Positions 1 through 11,200 of a DNA stretch of 64,000 bases are shown here, piece by piece. Position 1 is the stretch's first letter; every line of letters begins with the position of its first letter. Both the position numbers and the translations under genes were made by a program. The DNA is from Rhabdornis inornatus (lineage: Eukaryota; Chordata; Aves; Passeriformes; Rhabdornithidae), in assembly GCA_013397075.1 (NCBI GenBank), contig VWZS01008896.1, forward strand, positions 59,135 to 123,134. Reading direction: 5' to 3'. The notes beneath the pieces were generated by a model. It was given only the letters and a program-made list of their open reading frames with translations, was not told the origin of the DNA and did no database searches.

Positions 1-1771
1 CACCCCCATGGGGCCGAGCATCGCCCCCACAAAACTCCCGCAGCTGTTCCAGGAACCTGCCTCCCCGAAGTTTCCATCCTTAGCCCCTGTCTGCTCTTGG
101 GATGGCTGCAGGCAAGAAATCCCACAAAGCCAAAGCCCCGGAATTCCTCAACATCACAGCTGTACCTGAGGTACCCCAATATCTCTCTGGAGCATCCTGG
201 GTCCTCCTTACCTGCCTCTCCCGTCCCCACAGCAGCGCAGTGGGACATGGAGCCCTGGGAGGGCAGCGCTGTCCTCAGCACCTTGCTTGGCTGGGACAGA
301 AGCTCCTTGTGAGCGCAGAAAGTAGGTTACTCTGCCCCGGATTTCCCACTTGGAGAAGGGCTGGCTGAGGGACGGGGCTGTACAGAGCCTTGGACCAGCT
401 TGAACCTTGGACATTGTTCTGCCCTGGGCCAAAGCCACTGTTGCTGCCTGTCAGGGATTAACCCTTAGAATGGCCGTAATAAAACACAGCAACACGGTCT
501 CCTCTCAAGACAGGAAAAGGGAGATAGAGACACTTTATTGTAACACTGCCTTGCTTAAGAACAGTCACTCGCTGCTCTAGGGACAGAACACAGCTCATTG
601 GTTAGAGCACAAAACAGCTCTTGTACAGGTGTTTTCATTATAGACAACAGAGTTCTCAAAATACACACTCCGTAAACTGTAGCAGGTGCCTCTGTTTGTT
701 CCTGGGCAAACCTCTGCTCCCAGGCCAGCCCTTGGGAAAGCCCCGTGTTCTCATGAAGCCTTCCCACGGGCAACTCACGGGCAACTCCACAAGCCACCAA
801 GGCTGCGGAGGGGGAGGAGGGATGGGAAAGGGAGCAGAGGCTCCTTGGCGAGGCTGAAGGCTTGACTGGGGCTGTGGTGAGGCTGAGGAAAACCGCCAGT
901 GTTCCCCAGGATGAGCCAGGGCTGACACAGGATGTGAGGCGACAGCAGCCTCAAGAGGAAGCCAGAATCCCTTCTGAGCCCTATCTCTCCTCTTTTTTAG
1001 GTCCCCTGGTCACAGCAGTCTGGGGACATGGATGTAATTTACAGCCTCTCTATATAGGATTTGGCACATGGGAGTGAGTGCCACCAAGGGTCTCTCAACA
1101 ATGGGGTGGTTTTAGTTTCCCCTGATACTTTCACATTGACCACAACTGTGGCTTCATGGGTGTTGCTCCTGCTTGATCTCCTCCTGGAGGATTCCTGCTA
1201 AGCCAGGCAATATTGTGCTGTCAATGGACATGCATACTCCCTGCAAAGAGCACATCACCTGCTATGGGACGGAGTCAGGTCCAGCCCATGTGCTCAGCTG
1301 AGCTGTGATGGAGGCAGGGCAGGTGTGAACTGGTGGCATTGATCTCCCAGCTGCTCAGACATTCCCTGTGCCTCAATTTCCCACCGCAGAGAAGAGTTTG
1401 GTCCTTCTCTGCAGCTGGACTCCAATCCCCTGCCCATGTCACATCGCAGGAATATCCCTGTGGTGTGGGGGGTGCAGGGATGCTCCCAACACCCACGGGG
1501 GGCTGGGGCAGCTCAGCCTGGGGGAAGCTCTTTCAACCCCCTCAGATCCGGAGCAGGGTGTGTGTGTGTGGGGAGATAAAAGGCAAGGGAGGAGAGGGGG
1601 TGGACTAAGGACATGAAGGGGAGGAATTTTGGGGATGTACATAAGAGGAAATGGGAGACGATTCATGGGGGTGTTCGAAAAAAATGGTGGGGAGAGCTGG
1701 GGGGGCAGGTAAAAGAGAGGAGGATGCACAGGAGGGAGTTGAGGGGTGGAGGAGGAGTGGAGGGGTGTAAA
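1..1771. repeat. Exact 1.77 kb duplication, copy 1
   Basis: Matches 2075-3845 at a constant offset of 2074. All open frames in both copies translate identically, and no mismatch was seen. The copy ends at a single N (1772). It begins at the window edge, so it may extend further left. Most likely an assembly duplicate. Confidence 0.95.
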
Positions 1772-1924
1772 NAGAGAGCTCTGCTCCTCCAGCTGGATGC
1801 CCAGGGGATGACGTGGGGGAGAAAGATGTGCTCAGATACCTGGGTTTGCTTGCTGGGGAAATCCTTGGGGTGAAGGAAAAAATGGCATTTTCCCTGTCGA
1901 TTGTGTGGACCAACAGCGGGCCTG

Positions 1925-2090
1925 AGCATCAACCCCAAAACCAGCCTCACAGAGACAAGCATCACCCCCAAAACCAGCCCCATGGAGACGAACATCACCC
2001 CCAAAACCAGCCCCACGGAGACAAGCATCACCCCCAAAACCAGCCTCCCAGGACTGAGCATTGCTCCCCACAAACACCCCCATGGGGCCG
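1925..2090. repeat. 33-bp minisatellite, 5 units
   Basis: Units start at 1925, 1958, 1991, 2024 and 2057, with core AGCATCACCCCCAAAACCAG. The last unit is 34 bases and more diverged. Because 33 is a multiple of three, the array stays open as Thr/Pro/Lys-rich frames, which are not taken to be coding. Confidence 0.85.
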
Positions 2091-3845
2091 AGCATCGCCC
2101 CCACAAAACTCCCGCAGCTGTTCCAGGAACCTGCCTCCCCGAAGTTTCCATCCTTAGCCCCTGTCTGCTCTTGGGATGGCTGCAGGCAAGAAATCCCACA
2201 AAGCCAAAGCCCCGGAATTCCTCAACATCACAGCTGTACCTGAGGTACCCCAATATCTCTCTGGAGCATCCTGGGTCCTCCTTACCTGCCTCTCCCGTCC
2301 CCACAGCAGCGCAGTGGGACATGGAGCCCTGGGAGGGCAGCGCTGTCCTCAGCACCTTGCTTGGCTGGGACAGAAGCTCCTTGTGAGCGCAGAAAGTAGG
2401 TTACTCTGCCCCGGATTTCCCACTTGGAGAAGGGCTGGCTGAGGGACGGGGCTGTACAGAGCCTTGGACCAGCTTGAACCTTGGACATTGTTCTGCCCTG
2501 GGCCAAAGCCACTGTTGCTGCCTGTCAGGGATTAACCCTTAGAATGGCCGTAATAAAACACAGCAACACGGTCTCCTCTCAAGACAGGAAAAGGGAGATA
2601 GAGACACTTTATTGTAACACTGCCTTGCTTAAGAACAGTCACTCGCTGCTCTAGGGACAGAACACAGCTCATTGGTTAGAGCACAAAACAGCTCTTGTAC
2701 AGGTGTTTTCATTATAGACAACAGAGTTCTCAAAATACACACTCCGTAAACTGTAGCAGGTGCCTCTGTTTGTTCCTGGGCAAACCTCTGCTCCCAGGCC
2801 AGCCCTTGGGAAAGCCCCGTGTTCTCATGAAGCCTTCCCACGGGCAACTCACGGGCAACTCCACAAGCCACCAAGGCTGCGGAGGGGGAGGAGGGATGGG
2901 AAAGGGAGCAGAGGCTCCTTGGCGAGGCTGAAGGCTTGACTGGGGCTGTGGTGAGGCTGAGGAAAACCGCCAGTGTTCCCCAGGATGAGCCAGGGCTGAC
3001 ACAGGATGTGAGGCGACAGCAGCCTCAAGAGGAAGCCAGAATCCCTTCTGAGCCCTATCTCTCCTCTTTTTTAGGTCCCCTGGTCACAGCAGTCTGGGGA
3101 CATGGATGTAATTTACAGCCTCTCTATATAGGATTTGGCACATGGGAGTGAGTGCCACCAAGGGTCTCTCAACAATGGGGTGGTTTTAGTTTCCCCTGAT
3201 ACTTTCACATTGACCACAACTGTGGCTTCATGGGTGTTGCTCCTGCTTGATCTCCTCCTGGAGGATTCCTGCTAAGCCAGGCAATATTGTGCTGTCAATG
3301 GACATGCATACTCCCTGCAAAGAGCACATCACCTGCTATGGGACGGAGTCAGGTCCAGCCCATGTGCTCAGCTGAGCTGTGATGGAGGCAGGGCAGGTGT
3401 GAACTGGTGGCATTGATCTCCCAGCTGCTCAGACATTCCCTGTGCCTCAATTTCCCACCGCAGAGAAGAGTTTGGTCCTTCTCTGCAGCTGGACTCCAAT
3501 CCCCTGCCCATGTCACATCGCAGGAATATCCCTGTGGTGTGGGGGGTGCAGGGATGCTCCCAACACCCACGGGGGGCTGGGGCAGCTCAGCCTGGGGGAA
3601 GCTCTTTCAACCCCCTCAGATCCGGAGCAGGGTGTGTGTGTGTGGGGAGATAAAAGGCAAGGGAGGAGAGGGGGTGGACTAAGGACATGAAGGGGAGGAA
3701 TTTTGGGGATGTACATAAGAGGAAATGGGAGACGATTCATGGGGGTGTTCGAAAAAAATGGTGGGGAGAGCTGGGGGGGCAGGTAAAAGAGAGGAGGATG
3801 CACAGGAGGGAGTTGAGGGGTGGAGGAGGAGTGGAGGGGTGTAAA
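2075..3845. repeat. Exact 1.77 kb duplication, copy 2
   Basis: Second copy of 1-1771, also ending at a single N (3846). The left edge falls inside the 33-bp minisatellite at 1925-2090. No gene is recognised in it. Confidence 0.95.
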
Positions 3846-3846
3846 N

Positions 3847-6800
3847 GCCATGGCTACGGCTGCACCTCGGCCATCCGCACCCACAGACCCTGACGGACCC
3901 CGAGACACCCCGCACTGGGACACGGACATGGAGGAGCGGGCACTACCTCCCCCTACCCCACACACACCACCGACACTCGCATCCCCAGGAGGGGCAGGCA
4001 CACCCCTCTGCCCCCCCATACATCCATCCCCTCTCCTGACACGTTCCTGTGCCCCCATAACTACATTGAGGCCCCTCACCCCAGTTTTGCTCTCAGCTTT
4101 TGCAACAAGTTCCCGCAGCCCCATCTCAACACCTCCAGATCCAGACCCTATCCCTGCATCCCATCCCCACGCTCCATCCCTGCATCCCCACTCCTGTCTC
4201 AGCCCTCCCACTAGACCCATCCCAGGTAAGTGCTGCTGGCTCTTGCTTCCCACGCTGTGTGGATTTGGGGGGGTCCCAGGAAGAGGCTTGGGGTACAGCC
4301 ATGGCACCAGGCTGCATGTGTGTCCCCCCCACCTAGCATCCACAAATTTTGGTTTATGGCATTTCCCCCCTTGGAATTTCCCTTGCCAGAAAGCCTGGCG
4401 TAGCTGGCGCTTTCAGACCCCACTTCTCCTGTGGAACTTGCCTCCTTCCCCTTCCCAGCCGTGTGAGAGAGCAGCGCCATGAGCCCCAAAACAGGATCCC
4501 CAGCCACCACTTCCTCCCCTCTCTGCAGCCACCTTCCCTGCATGGTCTCAGTCTTGCACAACCACAGGCGAGGCACTGGAGAGGTGCCAGCCTCTGCACC
4601 AGCTGGGGTGCAGCACCAGCACCCCCAGCAGCCACAAGCCTGCATAGGCCCAGGGGTACTTGCTCTTCCAGGGCTGGAGAGCAGAGCCAAGTGCCCCTGC
4701 AGTTCCCACAGGGTTTGGGAGGTTGGAGCCTTTCGCAGGGATCTGTAAGGAGCTTGTGCCTAGTGCCCACCAGCACTGAAAGCTTAGCTGGAGCCTGCTG
4801 TGGAGACTTCTCCCACCCCAAGGCAGAGCTGCAGCCCCTCAGCCCTGCCTGGACATCCCCAGGGTGCCCTGTGAGGGTCCTACACCCTGCAGCACCTTGG
4901 GCTGCAGCTTTGGGGGGTAGCAGTGGGCACAAGCTCACATCTTAACCCCCCCTTGGGATTAGCGGGGTGGCTTGACCTTAATCTCCCTGGGCACGCAGGG
5001 GCCTGGAGGGGCTGGTGTGGGGCTGGTGGGGCCCCCAGCACCCACTCAGCCATGCCCTGCCTGGTAAACCCTGGTGGATGCCAGACACTGGAGTCAGTGC
5101 CAGCTCTACCCCATCCCAGTGATTGCTCCAAGGCTTCCTGTGCTAGACTTTCTCCCCAAAAAACTGGTGGTCCTCAACATGTGCCCAAATCCCAGTGTTC
5201 CTGCCCACCCTGGGTGCCTCTGAAGAGACCTCAACACTCAGTGTGAGCAAGGCCAGGCCATGGCCCCTGCTCTGGGATCCTATTTCTCTCCTGCCAGACT
5301 CTGGGGGACCCAAAGCTGGACTCAGATCCGCGGGACAACAGGAGGAGTGGGAGAAACCTGCCCTTGAGTCAGTGCTTTGTCTGGAGCGGGGCTGGAGCTC
5401 TTTGATAGGCTCTTTTGCAAAGTCCCCATAGGGGTGTGTGAGGTCCCTGCTGTAGCTCCCTTGGGCTGTGCAAGGTCCACACTGGGGTGTGCAGTGTCCC
5501 TGTGGGGAGTGTATGGGCCCCATGTGGCTCTGTAAGGAACCCACAATTTTTGTATTGTCCTTACAGGACTCTGCAGTGTCCCTGGGGGCTGTGCAGAGAC
5601 CCCATGGGTCTCCAGCTCAGCCTTTCCCCAGCGTGACCCAGCCTAAGAGTGCCAGGACACTCAGGTCCTTTGGGGGACATGGGAAGGATCCAGGGCATTA
5701 TTTCTCTTTTGCATTTCCCCATGGCAGTTCTTGTGTCTCCTGACCTGTCTCCTCCCAAGAACACGTCCAGGCATCAGCACAAGATGCCAGCAGCATGGTT
5801 GACTTCCCCCCAACGTTCCAGAACCTGCTATTTTGGGCACCACCTCATGACTTTTGGGGGCTGGCAGTGCCAGGCCTGGAGTAGGGCTGAATCCCCATGA
5901 AAGAGGACAGGCTGCAGCGTTGTGGGGGAGTGCCCAAGTGTTGTGGCTTGGGTATCCCCGAGCTGGCAGAAACGGGAGGCAAACAGGGCACAGAGTGGGG
6001 CCACCTCCCACGCTGTGAGCACCTGCCTCTGACACCCCTGTATCCCTCTCCTGGGAGGGAAGATGGCACCTTGCTGGGTCTCCATAGGCTCACTGGAAGC
6101 TGGAAAGTGGCAGCAATGCCCTAAACCCCCTGGCACCCCCTGCCCTCCCGAGCCTCAGCCCTGCTGCACCCAAACCCGGGGCGATGTGGCCCCACACAGC
6201 ATGGGGGGACTCAGACATCCAAGCACTGGGACAAGGGGCACCCCCAGACTGGGCACCCCGGGCACCTACCTGGCTGTGCCTGCGCCCCGGCACCCGCCTG
6301 CGTCCCTTCACATCGCGGCTCCGCAGCGCTGTGCCTGGTAAAGCCGATTATGCACCGGCTTTACAGCTCTGCTTCTCCCCAGCATCCCCTCCTGCCTCGC
6401 TCCAGTGCCTGGCACGGCACGGGGGCACAAGGGGTCCCCTTGGCACAGCGTGGGGGTCATGGGAGAAGCAAACCTTCACTCAGGGGCTCACTCAGGCTCT
6501 GCACCTCCCACTCCATCCCATCCTGGGGAATGTCTGATCCCCAAAACCCCAAGAGGAATCTCTTGAGTCCTTACCTCAAATTCCATCCCTTATCCAGTCC
6601 CTCTCTGGGGTGCTTCTTGCCCAGCTGGCCCAGTTGGCCCAGTTCTTAGCAATCCACCCTTGGGTGACCCAAGGTGTGGGTGGCCACCCCACTTCCCCCC
6701 ATCCATGGTGGGTGCTGAGCCCCACCCCTGGCTGTGGGGTCTAAAGAGATCCCTGGGGGGGTCCCTTTGCTGCTGGGTTGCAGCACAGCACCCCCTAATC

Positions 6801-6847
6801 CCCCTGGACAGCAATGACGACAGCACACAGCATGGGAAGGGTTCAGC
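3847..6847. other. Gene-free region downstream of LMNA
   Basis: C-rich low-complexity sequence (about 3950-4230), then mixed sequence with short degenerate GTGCAGTGTCCC-like repeats (5390-5620) and a 9-bp-stem hairpin (6338-6364). A GTAAGT donor-like site at 4227 follows an open frame, but no matching acceptor or domain was found. In mammals SEMA4A follows LMNA. No semaphorin coding sequence was seen here. Confidence 0.6.
5390..5620. repeat. Degenerate short-period repeat
   Basis: Recurring variants of GTGCAGTGTCCCTGGGG, GTGCAAGGTCCACACTGG and TGTGCAGAGACCCCATGG at irregular spacing of about 30-40 bases. An old minisatellite, with unit boundaries not fixed. Confidence 0.5.
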
Positions 6848-8171
6848 TGTATTTTGACTCTGGAAGAAAATATAGGCAGTAATACAGAAGCTTTGCAAGC
6901 ATGGATACATACATGACCTCCACAAATCCCACTGGAGGGGGTGGCTTGTCCTGGCACCTTCTCCAGCCCCACCCCTCTGCTGCACCTGAGGTTGGGTGGG
7001 GGCTGCAGGCATTTCCCAATCAAGGCAAAAAGCCAAGATATCTGCCAGTGGCTGGACTGACTCTTGCCAAGTGGGAAGCTGCACCTACCACATCCCAAAA
7101 TCCGCCTCACTCGACCGAAAAGCCTTCCTAGGTGCTTTCCTGACAAACCAGCTCTGACCTGGACTGAGCATCTTTTGCTTAATCCCTGAAACAGCTCCTG
7201 TGCTCCGGCCACCAGAGATGAGCCCAAATAACTGCAGCCAAGAAAAGCTGGGGTGAACCCTGCTGGATGCAGTGACTCCCGAAGAGGGGGCCCCCACTGG
7301 GGCTGAGCTTGTGGGACCGAGGTCCATCAGCCCAGCTGTCAAATCCATCTGGTCCCAGAACACAGCTCCAGTGTTTTTTCACTTCCCCTGCTCCATCTCC
7401 ACTTGATGCCAGGTGGGGTCCAAAGGAGTTCCCAGCCTGGCCCCCACCTCAGCTAAGGCACAACTCGGCTAATTAAGAAAAAGGGAAGCCAAAGGGCAAG
7501 AGGTGCCTCGGATGGGGAATATGGGGAATACAGTACATAGAGCACTGGGAGTGCAGGCAGGCAGGGGGCTGTGGAGGGGGCAATGGCCACAGAGAGACGT
7601 AGGCATCACCCACGAGCTGCCAGGAGCCCCCACGCCAGCACCGCCAGGAACCACAATTCAAAAAAAGAGAAAAAAAAAGGAATTTTGGCTTCAGATCCCA
7701 AGAAAAAGGGTTGTAAAGGCACTGTGCTCCACTTGAAACAGGACAGCAGCCCCTGTGGCACGCAGCTCCAGTGGGTACGGCTGCGCTTCTCCCTGTCCTA
7801 TGTAAAACACTTTGGCAAGATAGGTACAATCTAAGGAGTATTTCAACTACAAACTCCTCCTGCATGGCTGCTCTGTAAACACAGTTCTTTGCTGTCTTTG
7901 GCTGAAGTTCTAAAAAATATTTGAAGCTGAAAAGCTGTCTTTTGATTTGTTTTTTTTTTATATAGAAATAGATTTTTTCTTTACAAAAAAAAATCAAAGC
8001 ATCTTTTAGCATTTTTAATATATATATATAAAATTCCTGCTATAGAAAACAAAAAAATCAACCTTGGTTTTTGATATCTTGTTTTTTTAAGGGAAAAAAA
8101 AATTCTGTTGCTTTGGGAAAAAAAAACCCCTAGCTGGAGACAGGCAGGAACCACAGGAATGCGCCATGGAA
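6848..8171 (-). other. LMNA: Probable LMNA 3' UTR
   Basis: Sequence after the lamin A stop, read on the minus strand. It opens with T-rich and A-rich runs, then a (TA)n stretch (8019-8031), then mixed sequence. Two possible polyadenylation hexamers are seen: ATTAAA at 8014-8019, about 155 nt after the stop, and AATACA at 6848-6853, followed by TG-rich sequence. As I recall it, human LMNA also ends with an AATACA-type signal about 1.1 kb after its stop, so the distal one is favoured. The end is inferred, not seen. Confidence 0.45.
8019..8031. repeat. (TA)n in LMNA 3' UTR
   Basis: A run of alternating T and A flanked by T-rich and A-rich tracts. Confidence 0.85.
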
Positions 8172-8204
8172 TTACATGATGCTGCAGTTCTGCACGGCCT
8201 GAGC
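8172..8204 (-). CDS. LMNA: LMNA exon 12 coding part (CaaX end)
   Basis: 33 nt: AQAVQNCSIM followed by TAA (8174-8172). CSIM is the farnesylation CaaX box used by prelamin A. The acceptor is TCCCTCCCAG, preceded by a strong pyrimidine tract. The exon was found by searching for the CaaX because it is far too short to stand out as an open frame. Confidence 0.95.
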   Translation of the reverse strand, partial: AQAVQNCSIM

Positions 8205-11200
8205 CTGGGAGGGAGAAAGAAAAAGAAGAGAGTTAAGAAGACCCCAGTGTCACCATCCATTTGCCCTGACTGCAAAATGTCCAGTGGGATCTTTTGAATG
8301 CCCACAGTGCCCCCAGGGTCTCCTCCATCCTGGCCCGTGGGATGTGATAAATAAATCCTCCCAAGCTGGGATGTTCATAGCTCCAAAATTTGAGTATTAG
8401 TGGTAGGTGATATATGAGGATTATAATATTGACTGGGAGTATCAATATAGAATATATTATATACTAGTCTAATATATAAAGTATATATTCAATTGAATAT
8501 TATTCAACTGACAATTATTCACATGACCAGCATGAACATTTAGCAGCAGTGGGATGAGTGATGTGGAGGATGGGGAATGCTCTGGGGTGCCAAGGGGTCC
8601 AAGTGTAAGATGGAATGGGGTGGGAAGCTGCTATGGCCACACTCCTTTCCAATCCCCCCCAGAATCTCCCATCCCTTATAAAGAGGCTTGTATGAGCTCA
8701 AAGAGAAAGAGCAGGGAGAAGGAGAGGTGGGTGGGGACAGGACCCAGCACTGCTCTGTTGGGAAAGGATGATGCCAGGACAGGGTGGTGACCCAGCAGCA
8801 CCAGGACAGCAGTGATCCAGTGCCAGTGACTGGGCCCAGGGTCTGGGATGGCACTGACCTGCCTGCGAGGGCTGGAGCTCCCCAGGAGGTAGTTCCTGGA
8901 CACCAAGCTGTCCCCGAGGCCGATGCCAGAGTCACCCATGCTGCGGTAGCTGCGGGTGACAGTCACGCTGGAGCTGGACGAGCCGGAGGACATGGTGTTG
9001 ATGCCGGCGTTCTGCGTGCCCGACTTGTCAGCTGGCTGCCCACACGTGCCACACACGACTGTGCGGGAGCGCAGGTTGTATTCACCAGGGTCCCCTGAGC
9101 CACTGCAGCCCTACACATGGCAGGGGACAGACAAAATGACCTCGAGCCCCTGCCAGAGCATCCTTTGCCCTGAGCCCCTACCCTCCCCTGAAGATGGTGG
9201 CAGCACCAGTGTGACCCAGGAGAGCTCTTCACATTAGGCCTTGAAGAGAGTTTGACTCACCTGTCCTCTCCATCACATGGTTTAAAAATAATAAAATAGA
9301 ATCCTTATTGTGTTGCCAATTCCAAGTGACTGGGGCCAGCACCTTGCTGGCTGCTGCCTTGACCTTGCGCCCTGAGCTCTGGGCACATGGGAGACACCTG
9401 AACTGTGCTCCTGAAAACATCCTCTTCCTCACCACTTCGTGAGCTGGCAGCTTTCTGATGGGAAATTTTCTCCTGGAAAGGATTCAGCATCCAGACAAAT
9501 GGGCAGCACTGGCTGCAGGAGCTTAATTCTTCTGTCCAGGCATAGTCAATACAGAAGACAATCATAGTTATCATAGAATGGTTTGGGTTGGAACGGACTT
9601 GAAAGCTCATCTCATTCCAGCTTCCTGCCATGGGCAGGACATCTTCCACTATTCCAGGTTGCTCTAAGCCCTGTCCAACCTGGCCTTGATGAACACTTCC
9701 ATGGATGGGGCAGCCACAGCTTTCCTGGGTAACCTGTGCCACTGACTCACCTCCCTCACAGAGCACAGTCTCCTTCCAGTATCCCATCTAACTCTGCACT
9801 CTAATTGTCAGTGGGAAGCCATTCTCCCTTGTCCTGTCACTCCAGGCCCTTGTCCAAAGTCGCTCTCCAGCTGTCTTGGAGCCCCTTTAGGCCCTGGAAG
9901 GAGATCTAAGGTCTCCTTGAAGTCTTCTTTTCTCCAGGCTGCCCCAACTCATCCAGCCTGCCTCCAGAGCAGAGAGACTCCAGCCCTCAGAGCATTTAAT
10001 GGCTACTTCTGGATTTGCTCCAGCAATTCCATGTCCTTCTTGTGCTGGGGGCCTAAGAACTGGACCCTGCACTGCAGATGGGTCTCACAAGGGCAGAGTA
10101 GAGGAGGACAATCCAGTAGCTCAATGTGCTGATATCAGTCTTGGCACAGCTCTTCGGATCCAGAGAACTCAAAGGGAAGTGGATGATGGATGCCCCATTT
10201 TGCTCCTGCAGAGCTCTGGGAGTGGCATCCAGAAGATCTTCCACCATCATTGAGGCACAGCTTGGCCATGATGGCACCTCTCTGCACGTCATTCCTGTGG
10301 GTCTCTCATGTGCAGGATGGGTTGGTGGGGGATGCTAGGCCGCAGCCAGCGATGTTTCTTTGGGAGAAGTGGCTGCAGCTCTGCTCCTGGCATGCTGCCT
10401 GCTCTCTGCCTGCTGCTCCTCCTGGTGCATATTTCAGCACCATATGGAGAAAGACGGGCTGAGAGGAAGGACAAAGCCACCTCTGGATTTGTTCCAGCAC
10501 CCTCATGAAGCAGAGAGGACAGAGCAGCTGCTGACAAGAAGTGTCGTCCATCAACTTCCCACCATCCTACCCTCCAAGCAATGGTGACCAGCTCAGCGTC
10601 CCTCTGACTCTGCTGGCCCTTTTCATGGCATGTCAGAGCTCCTTAGGGTTGGACACAACTTTCAGCAGGGTCTTCAGAATCTCCTCCAGATGGCAGAGGT
10701 CTGTTGGCTTCTCTCCTGCAGCTGTTTCCACAGCAGCCTCCCCACTGCCTTCTCCTGTATCCCAGATCCTGTGTGATGCTGAGCTCCCTCCCACCCCGAC
10801 CTGGAGCTGCACCCCCTCGGACCCCTTGGAACCAGCAGCATTCCCAGTGCCCTACTCACATGGTGATGGCGGTGGTGAATGCTGATTTCATCATCATCCT
10901 CATCCTCATCATCATTGATGATCACAGTGCGGACCAGTTTCCGCATGGCCACCTCCTGTGGGGGACAGGAGGTGAGTTGGGAGGTTCAGTGCCTGCCACA
11001 CCCATGCCCTGTGCCGGAGCTGCCTTCGGCTCTCACCTCCCCGTTGGAGTTGATGAGGGCGGTGCGCAGGCTGTCCCCGGAGCCCCAGCTGCTCTGAGCT
11101 TTCCACACCAAATTACTGGGGGGGCTGTGGGTTGCTCCAGCTCCTGAGGCCCAGATCTAGAGAGAAAAGCAGGAGAAAAGTGACTTCTCAGGTCTGCAGA

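Noticed and set aside
3847..4226. Plus-strand frame starting MATAAPRPSAPTDPDG in a good Kozak context and ending at a GTAAGT donor
   Set aside because: Pro/Thr/Ser low-complexity content, directly beside a contig join, no matching acceptor or domain. Kept only as a remark in the region entry.
3513..4343. 276-codon minus-strand frame
   Set aside because: It crosses the single N at 3846, a probable contig join, and reads through low-complexity C/G-rich sequence.
10879..10916. Trinucleotide repeat (TCATCATCC-like)
   Set aside because: This is the Asp/Glu-rich coding sequence of LMNA exon 10, not a free microsatellite.
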